DNA of 64,000 nucleotides from Rickettsia typhi. Its GTDB lineage: Bacteria > Pseudomonadota > Alphaproteobacteria > Rickettsiales > Rickettsiaceae. The position numbers were made by a program, and so were the translations under genes. Under the pieces are notes generated by a model, which was not told the DNA's origin, searched no databases, and saw only the letters and a list, made by a program, of their open reading frames with translations. Numbering within the stretch: the first letter of the stretch is position 1; each line of letters begins with the position of its first letter. This document shows positions 9,301 to 17,200 of this stretch, in pieces. The stretch lies in contig CAMBEC010000007.1 in assembly GCA_945865485.1 (NCBI GenBank), forward strand, positions 1 through 64,000. The letters are read 5' to 3'.

Positions 9301-11525
9301 TAGCTACGGCAAACTTTGCAGCTAATATAACTACTAAAACTGGCGGTGAAGGGACTGTTAATTTTAACACAGCTGGAGCAGATGTTATCTCGGTCGGCGG
9401 CGTGGGAGCTCGTCTAAAAGAATTGAACTTTAATGTTGCTAAGACTGTTGGTGCTGTATATGCGGATGATATATCAATTCTCGCAAACGGAAATGCGACA
9501 TTCACCGGAGCAATTGATGCAAATCGAATTAAATTTGCTACTGCTGCGACATCCACAGCTAATTTTGGGGCTGTAAATTTAGCAGCACTACTAGTTTCAG
9601 ATGGTGGTGCGGGTAAGGGTATTGCTAATTTTGCAGGTACTGGTATCAATGCCGATGTTGGTGCTGTTGGTGCGCGTCTTGCGCAAGCTAATTTTGCCGC
9701 TGGTCAAGTGTCTGCAATAAATGCCAATGTTTATGCAGATGCGATCGCTGTTGATGGTAAACTTACTCTAACAAAAGACGCAACTTTTGATGGTGCGGCC
9801 ACTATTAATAATGGGGCAATACTCGCTCTTGGTGCGCATGATTTAACGTTGACTGGTGGTGCGGTGGCATTGAATGGGAATTCAACTATCAGTACAACGA
9901 TAAATGGAGTGGATTTAGGGAATTTGGTTGCCGGCGCTGGCAGTAACATTACTCTTAACGGTAATCTATCTGTTGAGGTTGATGCTTTGGCTGCTGTTCC
10001 AGTTAATGGTCAAAAGGTAACCTTAATTCAGAAGAATGGTGGAACATTAAATCTTGCCCTTGCTAGGATAACGGTGACTAAAAATGGTGGAGCTTTTGCT
10101 AAGTGGAGAGATGAGATAGCCGCTGATGGTAGTTTAATATTAACAAACGAAGCTCAAATAGCTGAGGTTATAAGAGATGCAGCGGTAAGCCAAGGCTTAG
10201 AAGACGTGATTACAGAAGAGGTTGCACAAGCATTTGAAGACTTTGAACCAGGCACACAAGGAAATGATATTGTAAATGTTTTTAACAAGTTCTTATTATC
10301 TGATGGTTCTGTTGATAAGCCAGCTATAGCTGACGGTCAAGCTAGGCTAGCCAACACTACAGCTAATGAAGTAGTGGGTGCCACTTTTGAAGACGTGGCA
10401 ACAATGACTGACCACATCAATGCAAGAATGTTTGATGTGGCGTCTTTTACCCCGGTATTTGTGCCGACGCCTGACATTTCAAGTGTAGGTCAAACTCAAG
10501 GAGCATCATTTACACCTGCTGCGACCTTGCCAACTGGTGGGGGGGGAAGTGCTGCTAGTCCGGCTGCTGGCCCATCTACTGGTAGTGGTGGCAGTGGTAG
10601 TACGAATACAGATGCACCAAAAGCAAAAAATACAAAAGTAAGTGCTAATGAACTTTCTGGTATTGCAGCTGGTGATGAGTCTGATCGTTATGGAATTTGG
10701 GCAACCCCATTCTATTCGAAAAGCACTCAGAAGAAGAGAGGTAGTTCTTCAGGGTACAAATCAGATGGTTATGGTGGAACATTTGGTTTTGATACCAGAG
10801 CTAGTGAGGAAATGATTGTTGGTTTAGCAGTGACAGCTATGAATACTGATATTAAACACAAAGATTTTAAATCTGGTGATAAGACCAAAGTTGGTACAAC
10901 GTTATTCTCAGCGTATAGTAATTATCAATTTGGAAATAACTGGTTTGGACAAGGAGTATTCAGTGTTGGTTCAAGTAAAGTAAAAAACAAAGAGCAGCGA
11001 AGGATCTCAACAACTGCTTATAGCATTGCTTCAAGTGAGTATAGCTCTATGACCTTTGCCAGTGAGCTTATTGGTGGGTACAATCATCTTGTGAACAATC
11101 AACTAGTGCTTACACCGATGTTTGGTTTGGGGTACAGTCGAATTAACGATAGCAGTTATCAAGAAACAGGAAGTGGGCCACAGCTATTGAGTGTAACAAA
11201 GCGAGCTTCTCATAAGCTTGACCTTGTTGGCGGTTTGAGGGTAACTGGCTTACCATTTATAGTTGGTGAGGTTTCTCTTACTCCAGAAATACATGGAGCT
11301 ATTCGTCATGATGTAATAGGCAAGGGCTCAAAGGTTGACGCAAAGATACCTGGTCTTCCGAAATTACCTAGTGAAAAGGCAAAACTACAGAAAACATATT
11401 ATAACCTTGGTGCTAGCTTAAAAGTGAGCTACGGGATGATGGATTATGGAGTAGCAGCTGACACTATGTTTGCTAAAAAATATCTTGGTGTGAATGGTTC
11501 TGTTAACGTGCGTGTGAACTTCTAA
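6327..11525 (+). CDS. rOmpB/Sca-type autotransporter, passenger and beta-barrel
   Basis: 1732 codons. About residues 1-1280 are Gly/Ala/Asn/Thr-rich beta-helix passenger, including two copies of a 94-residue unit (DNA period 282). A low-complexity PTGGGGSAASPAAG linker precedes a C-terminal beta-barrel of about 280 residues (from DRYGIWATPF, near 10683) ending in VNVRVNF with the terminal Phe expected for Bam recognition. The barrel closely resembles that of Rickettsia rOmpB (for example DIKHKDFKSGDKT and SYQETG). Such proteins are surface adhesins. The first codon given (TTG) is only where the frame opens: the true start is at 5740, one frameshift upstream. With the N-terminal part the protein would be about 1930 residues. 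Confidence 0.9.
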   Translation: MDDSILNLNGNLTGNIDFVNNAGTVVVANNITITGTVDSTGGPNGTLRFTGIGTVDGKIGNGNSLLAIDIGLAANNNANASATLKGAVIKATTITLSANSIVGGGNHSSTLVLDSSVAAQVLTGAIDSTAVANAGTSVLKFVGANGTEVSGKIGNGNTLTAIDIGLAANNDANVSATLKGSVIKATTITLSANSVVGGGNHSSTLVLDSSVAAQVLTGAIDSTAVANGGTSVLSFAGNNTSEVTGAIGGTNALTSVQLNGNAPGSVVTFGGLLKAATLDIAGNQTKAQLNGGALINKLTITNANSSVDIANGQTLEFTGATAAIDLTGTNAGITFGGNNSILKFNATGGAAVTATFNAALDPGGVNKGKIILNAAGDDGALPLATKSSLTIAGGPLGIAGGNKLLSISVTGDQLVTLNSAIGTALLAVEAGAKLLATDASAGSSTLTTIAAGSALEYKPGGAMDISATTFANANSELKLTANGAARTFTLQSNINPGGAGQGIVILHGDGQKATLTGNALKTLGANPNKLAELRATGGTSEITALVDVTNVNLLTVGNGATLNSLTKTAFDVASTKIGNAVDGGGTLILDSEGQAAISLLDAGKALSFEHGNSLLKLTNVTGANHAVFKLKTNLAPGGAVDEQGNLEINATNGKTITITKQVGQTIGTSNIVRLGSLLISGDQDVTIDTGVFAKKVEVTNTAAVNFDQVINLGANSTLKFTAAGNTQSAAVTATNIDFNNINRALTVKNGSNLNVETIANGANSSLTFAGSGNLALGGARTVTLGKISAGANAAIVVLTQGTYTTEVQVLHAGGAVRLGDGFNLTGGFNVTGGLAGTVKFLGSSSVSGALGTAGNALGAVTVTGAGTTLQVGGAVTVTSLDGTAGNAQNLKFINAGNVEVNGAVGGIQQFTQIEFNGAGSVDFKNALPTTNGKTVHFSANSSVITTGYDLGTTIITTAVAGGKLTVDAIQNITGNIANFGALHISGDRAVNIATANFAANITTKTGGEGTVNFNTAGADVISVGGVGARLKELNFNVAKTVGAVYADDISILANGNATFTGAIDANRIKFATAATSTANFGAVNLAALLVSDGGAGKGIANFAGTGINADVGAVGARLAQANFAAGQVSAINANVYADAIAVDGKLTLTKDATFDGAATINNGAILALGAHDLTLTGGAVALNGNSTISTTINGVDLGNLVAGAGSNITLNGNLSVEVDALAAVPVNGQKVTLIQKNGGTLNLALARITVTKNGGAFAKWRDEIAADGSLILTNEAQIAEVIRDAAVSQGLEDVITEEVAQAFEDFEPGTQGNDIVNVFNKFLLSDGSVDKPAIADGQARLANTTANEVVGATFEDVATMTDHINARMFDVASFTPVFVPTPDISSVGQTQGASFTPAATLPTGGGGSAASPAAGPSTGSGGSGSTNTDAPKAKNTKVSANELSGIAAGDESDRYGIWATPFYSKSTQKKRGSSSGYKSDGYGGTFGFDTRASEEMIVGLAVTAMNTDIKHKDFKSGDKTKVGTTLFSAYSNYQFGNNWFGQGVFSVGSSKVKNKEQRRISTTAYSIASSEYSSMTFASELIGGYNHLVNNQLVLTPMFGLGYSRINDSSYQETGSGPQLLSVTKRASHKLDLVGGLRVTGLPFIVGEVSLTPEIHGAIRHDVIGKGSKVDAKIPGLPKLPSEKAKLQKTYYNLGASLKVSYGMMDYGVAADTMFAKKYLGVNGSVNVRVNF
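6504..7068 (+). repeat. two 282-bp in-frame tandem repeats in the autotransporter
   Basis: The sequence around gatatcggtctag occurs at 6531 and again at 6813, and the similarity extends over the whole 282 bases (94 codons) with few differences. Most differences are single bases, several changing residues (NNNANAS to NNDANVS). This is a recent duplication of one beta-helix segment. Confidence 0.85.
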
Positions 11526-11548
11526 TAGCAGTTAAGTTATAGATGGTG

Positions 11549-11635
11549 GTCATCCTGAACTTGTTGGGCCTCGCATGTCTGACCCAGGATCTCAGGCAAC
11601 AGAAAAGAAGATCCCGGGTCAAGCCCGGGATGACT
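11549..11635. repeat. dispersed palindromic repeat
   Basis: It begins ggtcatcctgaacttg and ends aagcccgggatgact, with internal arms gatcccgggtc and gacccaggatc that can fold into a long hairpin. It is the same family as the array near 5 kb and the copy at 59.5 kb. A further partial copy begins near 11651 (catcatcctgaacgaag). It lies 24 bases after the autotransporter stop. Confidence 0.75.
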
Positions 11636-11706
11636 GTGCTTAGATTAGCAATCATCATCCTGAACGAAGTGCTACTTACTTCTTCATTTTACCGTCCCTT
11701 TATCTT

Positions 11707-11733
11707 AAAACCCTGAATTTAGTTCAGGGTTTT
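11707..11733 (+). terminator. strong hairpin, possible terminator after the autotransporter
   Basis: A perfect 11-bp stem, aaaaccctgaa and ttcagggtttt, around a 5-base loop. The A-rich 5' side and T-rich 3' side make it terminator-like in both directions. It is about 180 bases past the autotransporter stop and within repeat-derived sequence, so it could be repeat structure only. Confidence 0.45.
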
Positions 11734-11952
11734 CTGTGTCGCTGGAGATCCTGAGATAAGCATAGGGGAGGTTATTGGTACAGTTGTCCTAATTCCCTGC
11801 GAGGTTTAAGTCTGAGATGACTTACTATGCCCCTGGGTCGTAACTGAATTCACTAGAGAGAAGTAAGGCAGTAGTTCAGTATTAATGATTTTTTAAAGAT
11901 GAAGTTTTGCAAGGGAAGAAGAGGTTTTAAGTTGTAGGCTAGAAAAATTTTC

Positions 11953-11981
11953 TGGACTTTTGCCATTATCGGTTATATAAC
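11953..11981 (+). promoter_or_regulatory. putative sigma70 promoter for the tRNA gene
   Basis: TGGACT (11953-11958), a 17-base spacer, and TATAAC (11976-11981). Transcription would start about 18 bases before the tRNA. The -35 matches four of six consensus bases. Confidence 0.4.
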
Positions 11982-12005
11982 ACTACTCGATTGACTATAA
12001 ATTAA

Positions 12006-12082
12006 GGGCTTGTAGCTCAGTTGGTTAGAGCGCTCCGCTCATAACGGAGTGGTCGCAGGTTCAAGTCCTGCCGGGCCCACCA
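12006..12082 (+). tRNA. tRNA with CAU anticodon (tRNA-Ile2 or elongator tRNA-Met)
   Basis: A 77-base cloverleaf. Acceptor arms are GGGCTTG and CGGGCCC followed by encoded ACCA. The D arm GCTC..GAGC, anticodon stem CTCCG/CGGAG with loop CTCATAA (anticodon CAU), and T arm GCAGG/CCTGC are all present. CAU can be elongator Met or, when C34 becomes lysidine, Ile reading AUA. The C4-G69 pair and the CTCATAA..TGGTCGC pattern resemble tRNA-Ile2, so I favour that. It does not look like initiator tRNA: the anticodon stem lacks the GGG/CCC pairs and G1-C72 is paired. Confidence 0.9.
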
Positions 12083-12109
12083 TTTTCTCTTATTGCAGTA
12101 GAAGTTGAC

Positions 12110-12346
12110 TCATGAAATCTTCGGCGATTCTTCAAATATAGTTCCTAAGAATCTAAATCTTGGAATTTCAATATTTTCTACTGTAACAGTGTCTGTAAAC
12201 ATTGTATGCGGCCTAACCCATAGCCTATAGTCGCCATAAAGTGCTCTGTAAATAACAAGCTCTTCTAAGGTTTCTGAATGTCGACACATACCGATTACTT
12301 CGTATTTCTGACCTTTGTAATGCTCGTATAATCCAACTTTTATCAT
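12110..12346 (-). CDS. DUF1653 domain protein
   Basis: 78 residues from the chosen ATG (MIKVGLYEHYKGQKYEV). The KVGLYEHYKGQKYEVIG start, HSETLEELVIYRAL centre and LWVRPHTMF motif match the small DUF1653 family of unknown function. A GTG seven codons upstream (12367) would overlap the end of hemF. I prefer the ATG because family members begin close to GxYxHYKG. It is the last gene of a minus-strand group yraN-hemF-DUF1653 with overlapping or nearly touching ends, so probably co-transcribed. Confidence 0.8.
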   Translation of the reverse strand: MIKVGLYEHYKGQKYEVIGMCRHSETLEELVIYRALYGDYRLWVRPHTMFTDTVTVENIEIPRFRFLGTIFEESPKIS

Positions 12347-12357
12347 AAGTTTTTCTC

Positions 12358-13194
12358 TTAAGGCCACGATACTTCTGGTGGAAGGGACATTAAAATCGCC
12401 TCAACATTACCGTTTGTAGCAAGGCCAAAGGCTGTCCCACGATCATACAATAAATTAAATTCAACATACCTTCCACGCTTGATAAGTTGATGTTGCCTTT
12501 GCTCGGCATTCCAGTCTAGGTTCATTTTTGCTTTAACAATTTCAGGGTATGTTTGAAGTATTGTCATACCTACATCTTTAGTAAAAGCAAAATCTTGATT
12601 GAAATCATTAGATAAATAATCATAAAATATGCCGCCAACACCTCTTGGCTCATTTCTGTGTTTTAGATAAAAATATTCGTCACACTGTTTTTTAAAGATA
12701 GGATAATAATCTGGATTATGTTTATCGCAAGCCTCTTTAAAGGCTTGATGAAATTTGCTAGTTTCGTCCTGATCTTCATACATAGGCGTTAAATCGCTAC
12801 CACCACCAAACCAACTTTTTGTTGTTTCGATATATCGTGTATTAAAATGAACAGCTGGTACGAGGGGTGAGCGCATATGAGCTACCAATGAAATACCGGT
12901 AGCAAAAAATTGTGGGTTTTCTTCTGCTCCAGGAATTTGTTTTCTCATATGCTCGGAGAATTCACCATGTACAGTTGAAATATTAACGCCTACTTTTTCA
13001 AAAACATTACCGTGCATGATAGACATAACACCTCCGCCGCCTCCTTCTCTTTTCCAGGCTTTGCGTTCAAATGAACTGGCTTCCACATTATTTCTATTTA
13101 ATGCAAATTCTTTTTCTATGTCTTCAAAGACCAAGCAAATCTTATCCCTTAATGATTTAAACCAGGTTGCTGTTAGGGCTCTCTTATCTTCCAT
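12358..13194 (-). CDS. hemF: oxygen-dependent coproporphyrinogen III oxidase
   Basis: Catalyses the two oxidative decarboxylations of coproporphyrinogen III to protoporphyrinogen IX in heme synthesis. Conserved blocks are visible: RKAWKREGGGGGVMS near the N-terminus, SWFGGGSDLTPMY in the centre, EPRGVGGIFYDYL, and RGRYVEFNLLYDRGT near the C-terminus. The extreme C-terminus (SLPPEVSWP) is a little shorter than usual, which should not affect the core. Start taken at MEDKRAL, which has GGTAGA upstream; a longer start at 13209 overlaps yraN by 11 bases and lacks a ribosome-binding site. Needing oxygen, it fits an aerobically respiring cell with complex I. Confidence 0.93.
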   Translation of the reverse strand: MEDKRALTATWFKSLRDKICLVFEDIEKEFALNRNNVEASSFERKAWKREGGGGGVMSIMHGNVFEKVGVNISTVHGEFSEHMRKQIPGAEENPQFFATGISLVAHMRSPLVPAVHFNTRYIETTKSWFGGGSDLTPMYEDQDETSKFHQAFKEACDKHNPDYYPIFKKQCDEYFYLKHRNEPRGVGGIFYDYLSNDFNQDFAFTKDVGMTILQTYPEIVKAKMNLDWNAEQRQHQLIKRGRYVEFNLLYDRGTAFGLATNGNVEAILMSLPPEVSWP

Positions 13195-13198
13195 AAGT

Positions 13199-13534
13199 CT
13201 ACCAAGCATTTTTTATTATTTGAGGGAGGCGATATGGCTTTACTATTACCAAGTCAAATCGAATATTATATCCAGTATATCTCTGATTTTTTGTAATAAA
13301 CAATTCTGCAGTTTTGCTAATTCTTTGTTGTTGATTGCCAGAAATTATTGCCTCATCTATGCCATGTTTTCTAGCTTTGACTTCAATAAATACTAGCCAT
13401 TTTCCGCGTTTCATAATTATGTCTATTTCTCCAACATAAGATTTATACCTGTGATGCAAAGGTTGGTAGAATCTTATTAGATAATATATAAGTACAAAAT
13501 ATTCAGCAACTATTCCTAGGTTGTAGCGTGTCAT
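13199..13534 (-). CDS. YraN/UPF0102 family nuclease-fold protein
   Basis: 111 residues with the restriction-endonuclease-like core of YraN: G-x-A near the start, then GEIDIIMKRG and FIEVKARK, which supply the acidic and lysine residues (E-I-D and E-V-K). The family is widespread and suspected to act on DNA, but its physiological role is unsettled. It ends just before hemF and starts 3 bases from the end of the MFS gene, suggesting a shared transcript. Confidence 0.88.
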   Translation of the reverse strand: MTRYNLGIVAEYFVLIYYLIRFYQPLHHRYKSYVGEIDIIMKRGKWLVFIEVKARKHGIDEAIISGNQQQRISKTAELFITKNQRYTGYNIRFDLVIVKPYRLPQIIKNAW

Positions 13535-13537
13535 TTA

Positions 13538-14956
13538 TTAGACCTCTTTTGAGGCTCTACTTTTGCGGGCAATTGCGGCGGCAGTTGCTTCGGTGCTTGA
13601 ATTCTCACGTGCATTATGTACATGGTGGTTCTGTGCTGCATATGCTCCTTGCACTTGCCCCGCAGTAGCCAATTTTGAAAGAGATTTATTGTGACTTAGA
13701 TTCGCTTCAAGTAATTGTTTAACAGTATCCCGCATTATGTAAATTACTATCAGAAATATACTAGATGTAAGCATTATGTAAAAAGCTGGAGAGTAATAAA
13801 CTCCCGTTATCTCAACAAGCCAGCGCGAAATACCGGCGGATGTTCCACCACATAAAGCTATCCCAAGATTATAACTAAATGCTACACCTGAGAATCTTTG
13901 ATCGGGAGAAAATAGAGAAATAACGAATATATAAGCAGTACCAGCAAGCATTCCTCCGAGTATTGCCAGAACAGTCAGTGCAATGAGTTGTTCTATTGCG
14001 TTTTCGCATGAAAGCAACATAAAGCAAGGAAGAGCTAATATAACTACTGCTGCTGAGGATAGGGAAATCATATTAAATCGCCCAATTTTGTCTGAGATAT
14101 GGCCTGAAAGCGGCATAGCACACATCATAACAATTGATGAATAAGCAAGGTATGATCTAGCTATAGTATCATCAAAATGTAATATATTACAATAATAGAT
14201 AGTGATATATGTTTTTATTAAATATACTACACTACTTGCACTAGCGCCAAGGCATACAGTAATAAACATAGAGCTTTTCGCGGTTTTTAGAACGTGAAAA
14301 AAAGGAGATTTCAGAGTCTTCTTTTTTTCTGCAAGCATTTCAAAGATAGGAGTTTCAGATACTCTAAGTCTAAAGTAAAAACCAACTAACCCCATCACTC
14401 CACCTAGTATGAAAGCAAATCGCCAGGCAAATTCTAAGGACGGGAAGAAATGGGCTAGTATAATGCCAACTATAGTGGCAAGCAAAGTTCCAGCTATATT
14501 TGAAGCGTGGACTATCCCTGCTGTGAAACCTGGTCTTAAGTTTTGATAATGCTCAAGAATAAATATTGCTGCTCCAGCCCCTTCTCCGCTAATACATAAA
14601 CCTTGTAATAAACGCATAAAGACTAATGCAGCAGGAGCCAGATATCCTATTTCTGAATACGCAGGAATCAAACCCATAGTGAAAGTTGGTATTGTCATAC
14701 CTAACATCGAAACGATCAATGAAACTCGTCTACCATGTTTATCCGCGATATAACCAAATATTATCCCACCAATAGGCCTAGTAACAAACCCGACAGCAAA
14801 TACTGCAAGAGTTGCTAAAACTTGAACAATTTCCGAGTCACCAGGAAAAAAAGTTTTGCCAATTGCGAGAGCAAATACTGCGTATACAGTAAAATCATAA
14901 TATTCCAGTATATTACCAGAGATTGCTGATAGAAAAATGGATCTACGTTTGTTCAT
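13538..14956 (-). CDS. MFS transporter, metabolite:H+ symporter (ProP-like)
   Basis: 472 residues with about 12 hydrophobic segments. The motifs NILEYYDFTVYA at the N-terminus, GYIADKHGRRVSLIVSM between helices 2 and 3, and QGLCISGEGAGAAIFILEHY are typical of the MHS branch that includes ProP and KgtP. Rickettsiales have several ProP-like paralogues, thought to import osmolytes or metabolites from the host cytosol; the substrate cannot be told from sequence. The C-terminus (from about 430) is a hydrophilic Ala/His/Ser-rich tail of low complexity. Confidence 0.88.
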   Translation of the reverse strand: MNKRRSIFLSAISGNILEYYDFTVYAVFALAIGKTFFPGDSEIVQVLATLAVFAVGFVTRPIGGIIFGYIADKHGRRVSLIVSMLGMTIPTFTMGLIPAYSEIGYLAPAALVFMRLLQGLCISGEGAGAAIFILEHYQNLRPGFTAGIVHASNIAGTLLATIVGIILAHFFPSLEFAWRFAFILGGVMGLVGFYFRLRVSETPIFEMLAEKKKTLKSPFFHVLKTAKSSMFITVCLGASASSVVYLIKTYITIYYCNILHFDDTIARSYLAYSSIVMMCAMPLSGHISDKIGRFNMISLSSAAVVILALPCFMLLSCENAIEQLIALTVLAILGGMLAGTAYIFVISLFSPDQRFSGVAFSYNLGIALCGGTSAGISRWLVEITGVYYSPAFYIMLTSSIFLIVIYIMRDTVKQLLEANLSHNKSLSKLATAGQVQGAYAAQNHHVHNARENSSTEATAAAIARKSRASKEV

Positions 14957-15270
14957 TAATAACTATTCCATAACCAATACAATTTTCTTACCCAATACCA
15001 GTGTTAGTAATAGATAAGGATTATAGTGCACAAAACGAATTTGTGAAATGAAAAATTTACCTAAATCTAAATGCCAACCTGAAAACTTCTCGCTTAGTTA
15101 AGTACAATCGCTATAGCCTTTGGCAGGCTACTTATATATTGATGAATCAATGCTCAAAGTTCATACTGAAAGTAAGAAAGTTAATTATTCAAGACAGAAT
15201 GATCTACTTATAGTCAGTTTTCTTACCTTAATGCTAGCAGGCAATAAAGATAATGTCACTTATCAATCTA
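14957..15270. other. 314-bp intergenic region
   Basis: No gene recognised. On the plus strand a frame runs from about 15135 into the antisense of bamB (IDESMLKVHTESKKV..). It has no start signal and matches nothing I know, so it may be a gene scrap. The leader of the MFS gene lies at the left end and the 3' flank of bamB at the right. Confidence 0.4.
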
Positions 15271-16515
15271 CTAAAATTTTATTTCACGAGCAGTAATAAG
15301 ATGCAATTTGCCAGTACAACAAGAAAGCCATTGATAACGTGCTTGTTTTTCAATTTTTACTATTTTAGGTTGCAATGGTAATTGACCGCCAGTGTCTTGT
15401 GTAAATTGGTATAATTGACCATTAGAAGCAACAACATTTAATGCAATACCGTTATTGTCTATTACACTGACAAATGGAGCTTGGAATATCACTGGTTGAG
15501 GCCGTTTAGTCTTTCTTTCTTCTTCTGAAATTAAATTACCAACCCACTTTACCTTACCGTCATGCGTTGAAAGTGAAGCTATCTGCCTTGCATTATTTGT
15601 TATGAACAAATTGTCACCAAACAAGCTAATAGATTGAACATCATCAGCTTGTCTTTGCCATAGTGTAGTTCCATTATCTAAATTAATCTTGAGAACTTTA
15701 CCATTACTTGTTGCGAAATAAACGTGATTACCATTTATAATAGGAGTCGTAACTATTAAAGCTGGATCAAAGCTAGGAAGGCCTGCCTCTCCAACGTTTG
15801 AAAGATTAAAAATCCATTTTTCCTTACCTGATTTTATATCAATATAAACAACTTCCCCAGAACTATAGCTGATAAGTGCGTGATGATCATTGATAACTGG
15901 AGCCACATTGTTTTTGGTAGAAATTGTTTCAATGCCGCCTTCATGCATCCATAATAAACTTGAGGATTTAGTGTCATAAGCGAGAAGTTGGTTGCTGATT
16001 GTCTGAACTAGTAAAATCCTATCGTCTGCCATTACTGGCTTTACACGAAGTATGTCTGGAAATTCTTTACGAATAATTTCATCACCAGTGTTAGCATCAA
16101 GAATAACTAGATTTCTTGAGCCATTGGTAGCAAATAACTTTTCGTCGCTATATAGTATTCCTCCAGCGTTAAAGTTACGATCAAGTGATCCTTTAGCAAT
16201 ATCTGTTGTCCAAATTATTTTATTTTCTTTAAGAGAAAAGGCTGAAACATGGCCTTTGCTATCAACGCTATAGATTACTTTTTTCGCAATAGCTGGTTGT
16301 GCAATGATAGAATGTTTAGCAATCTTATATGATTTTACTTTTTCGCCTGAAAATGGATTTTTTTTAGCATCTGACAGAATAACTTTTTCATTTGAGTCTT
16401 TCTCAAGTTTTGGTGTCAGGTCAATCAGATTTTTAACACGAGTACTTCCAATATGATCACAACCAATAAGAACCAATGATACCAAAATCGTAAAAATTAT
16501 TTTCTTCATGCTCAT
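15271..16515 (-). CDS. bamB: outer membrane assembly lipoprotein BamB
   Basis: 414 residues. A short signal ends in the lipobox LIGC (Cys near residue 19), so it is a lipoprotein. The body has repeated PQQ-type beta-propeller blades, each with a DxxxGKxxW-like pattern (IDIKSGKEKWIFNL, INLDNGTTLWQRQA, LSTHDGKVKWVGNL). BamB is the propeller subunit of the Bam complex that inserts outer-membrane barrels, including autotransporters such as the one at 5.7-11.5 kb. It follows a YfgM-like gene by 11 bases, an arrangement common in bacteria. Confidence 0.92.
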   Translation of the reverse strand: MSMKKIIFTILVSLVLIGCDHIGSTRVKNLIDLTPKLEKDSNEKVILSDAKKNPFSGEKVKSYKIAKHSIIAQPAIAKKVIYSVDSKGHVSAFSLKENKIIWTTDIAKGSLDRNFNAGGILYSDEKLFATNGSRNLVILDANTGDEIIRKEFPDILRVKPVMADDRILLVQTISNQLLAYDTKSSSLLWMHEGGIETISTKNNVAPVINDHHALISYSSGEVVYIDIKSGKEKWIFNLSNVGEAGLPSFDPALIVTTPIINGNHVYFATSNGKVLKINLDNGTTLWQRQADDVQSISLFGDNLFITNNARQIASLSTHDGKVKWVGNLISEEERKTKRPQPVIFQAPFVSVIDNNGIALNVVASNGQLYQFTQDTGGQLPLQPKIVKIEKQARYQWLSCCTGKLHLITAREIKF

Positions 16516-16526
16516 TTTTTACCTTT

Positions 16527-17183
16527 TTATTTTTTTAAACTAGAAAGAAGAGCCAATGCTTGTTCCTTCAATATTATTGATGCATTTTCTGTCTTAAGAA
16601 GAGAACTGGCGTATTCTGCTGCAAGGTCATCTTGGCCATTTTTTTTATAGAATAATGATTTCAAAAGTGTCGCGTTAGCAAAGAATAGTTGATCTTCTTT
16701 GGAGAAATAGTCCAAGTAGTTTCTAGCTTTTATCTGGATTACTTCGGTTAATTCTTTTTGGTCAAGAACAATACCGAGCCATAAAAGTCTGGCGTATGAA
16801 GTCGTAATTTCAAAGTAGTTATTATTAGCAATCACACCTTCTAACCTGGCCATAGCTGACGAAGAGTCATTGTTATCGATCATACGATGGATTAACTGTA
16901 TTTGGGCAAGTTCAGCTTGACGACTTTCACCTTTTTCAATCAATTGTTCTAGAGAATTATTTGTGAATGACGCATCACCCACCTCGCCGGAAGCAAGATC
17001 TATAAACATATCTCCAATCTGTTTATTATGTTCAACTATTCTGTTTTTATACCAACTATAACCAGTCATAGCTATAGCAATAAATATTGTGGTAATTATT
17101 ATCGCTGGGAGTGCTCTGCGAAACAAAAGTAGTCGTTTTTCGTCTTTCTCATCGTTTAGAACTTCATCAAGAATGTCTGCCAC
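16527..17183 (-). CDS. YfgM/tetratricopeptide-like inner-membrane protein
   Basis: 218 residues. A short acidic cytoplasmic start (MADILDEVLNDEKDEKR) is followed by one membrane segment at about 27-46, then a helical periplasmic domain with TPR-like alternation. This layout and the place directly upstream of bamB match YfgM, an accessory of the SecYEG/periplasmic chaperone network. It lies between cpoB and bamB on the same strand with 11-17 base gaps, so it is probably in one operon with them. Confidence 0.8.
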   Translation of the reverse strand: MADILDEVLNDEKDEKRLLLFRRALPAIIITTIFIAIAMTGYSWYKNRIVEHNKQIGDMFIDLASGEVGDASFTNNSLEQLIEKGESRQAELAQIQLIHRMIDNNDSSSAMARLEGVIANNNYFEITTSYARLLWLGIVLDQKELTEVIQIKARNYLDYFSKEDQLFFANATLLKSLFYKKNGQDDLAAEYASSLLKTENASIILKEQALALLSSLKK

Positions 17184-17200
17184 TTATGCGCTCACTTAAA

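Noticed and set aside
9233..9649. 138-codon minus-strand frame inside the autotransporter
   Set aside because: Antisense shadow of Ala/Asn/Gly-rich coding sequence; proline/alanine-rich translation typical of such shadows.
15135..15297. Plus-strand open stretch IDESMLKVHTESKKV...
   Set aside because: No start codon context or known family; overlaps the bamB 3' end.
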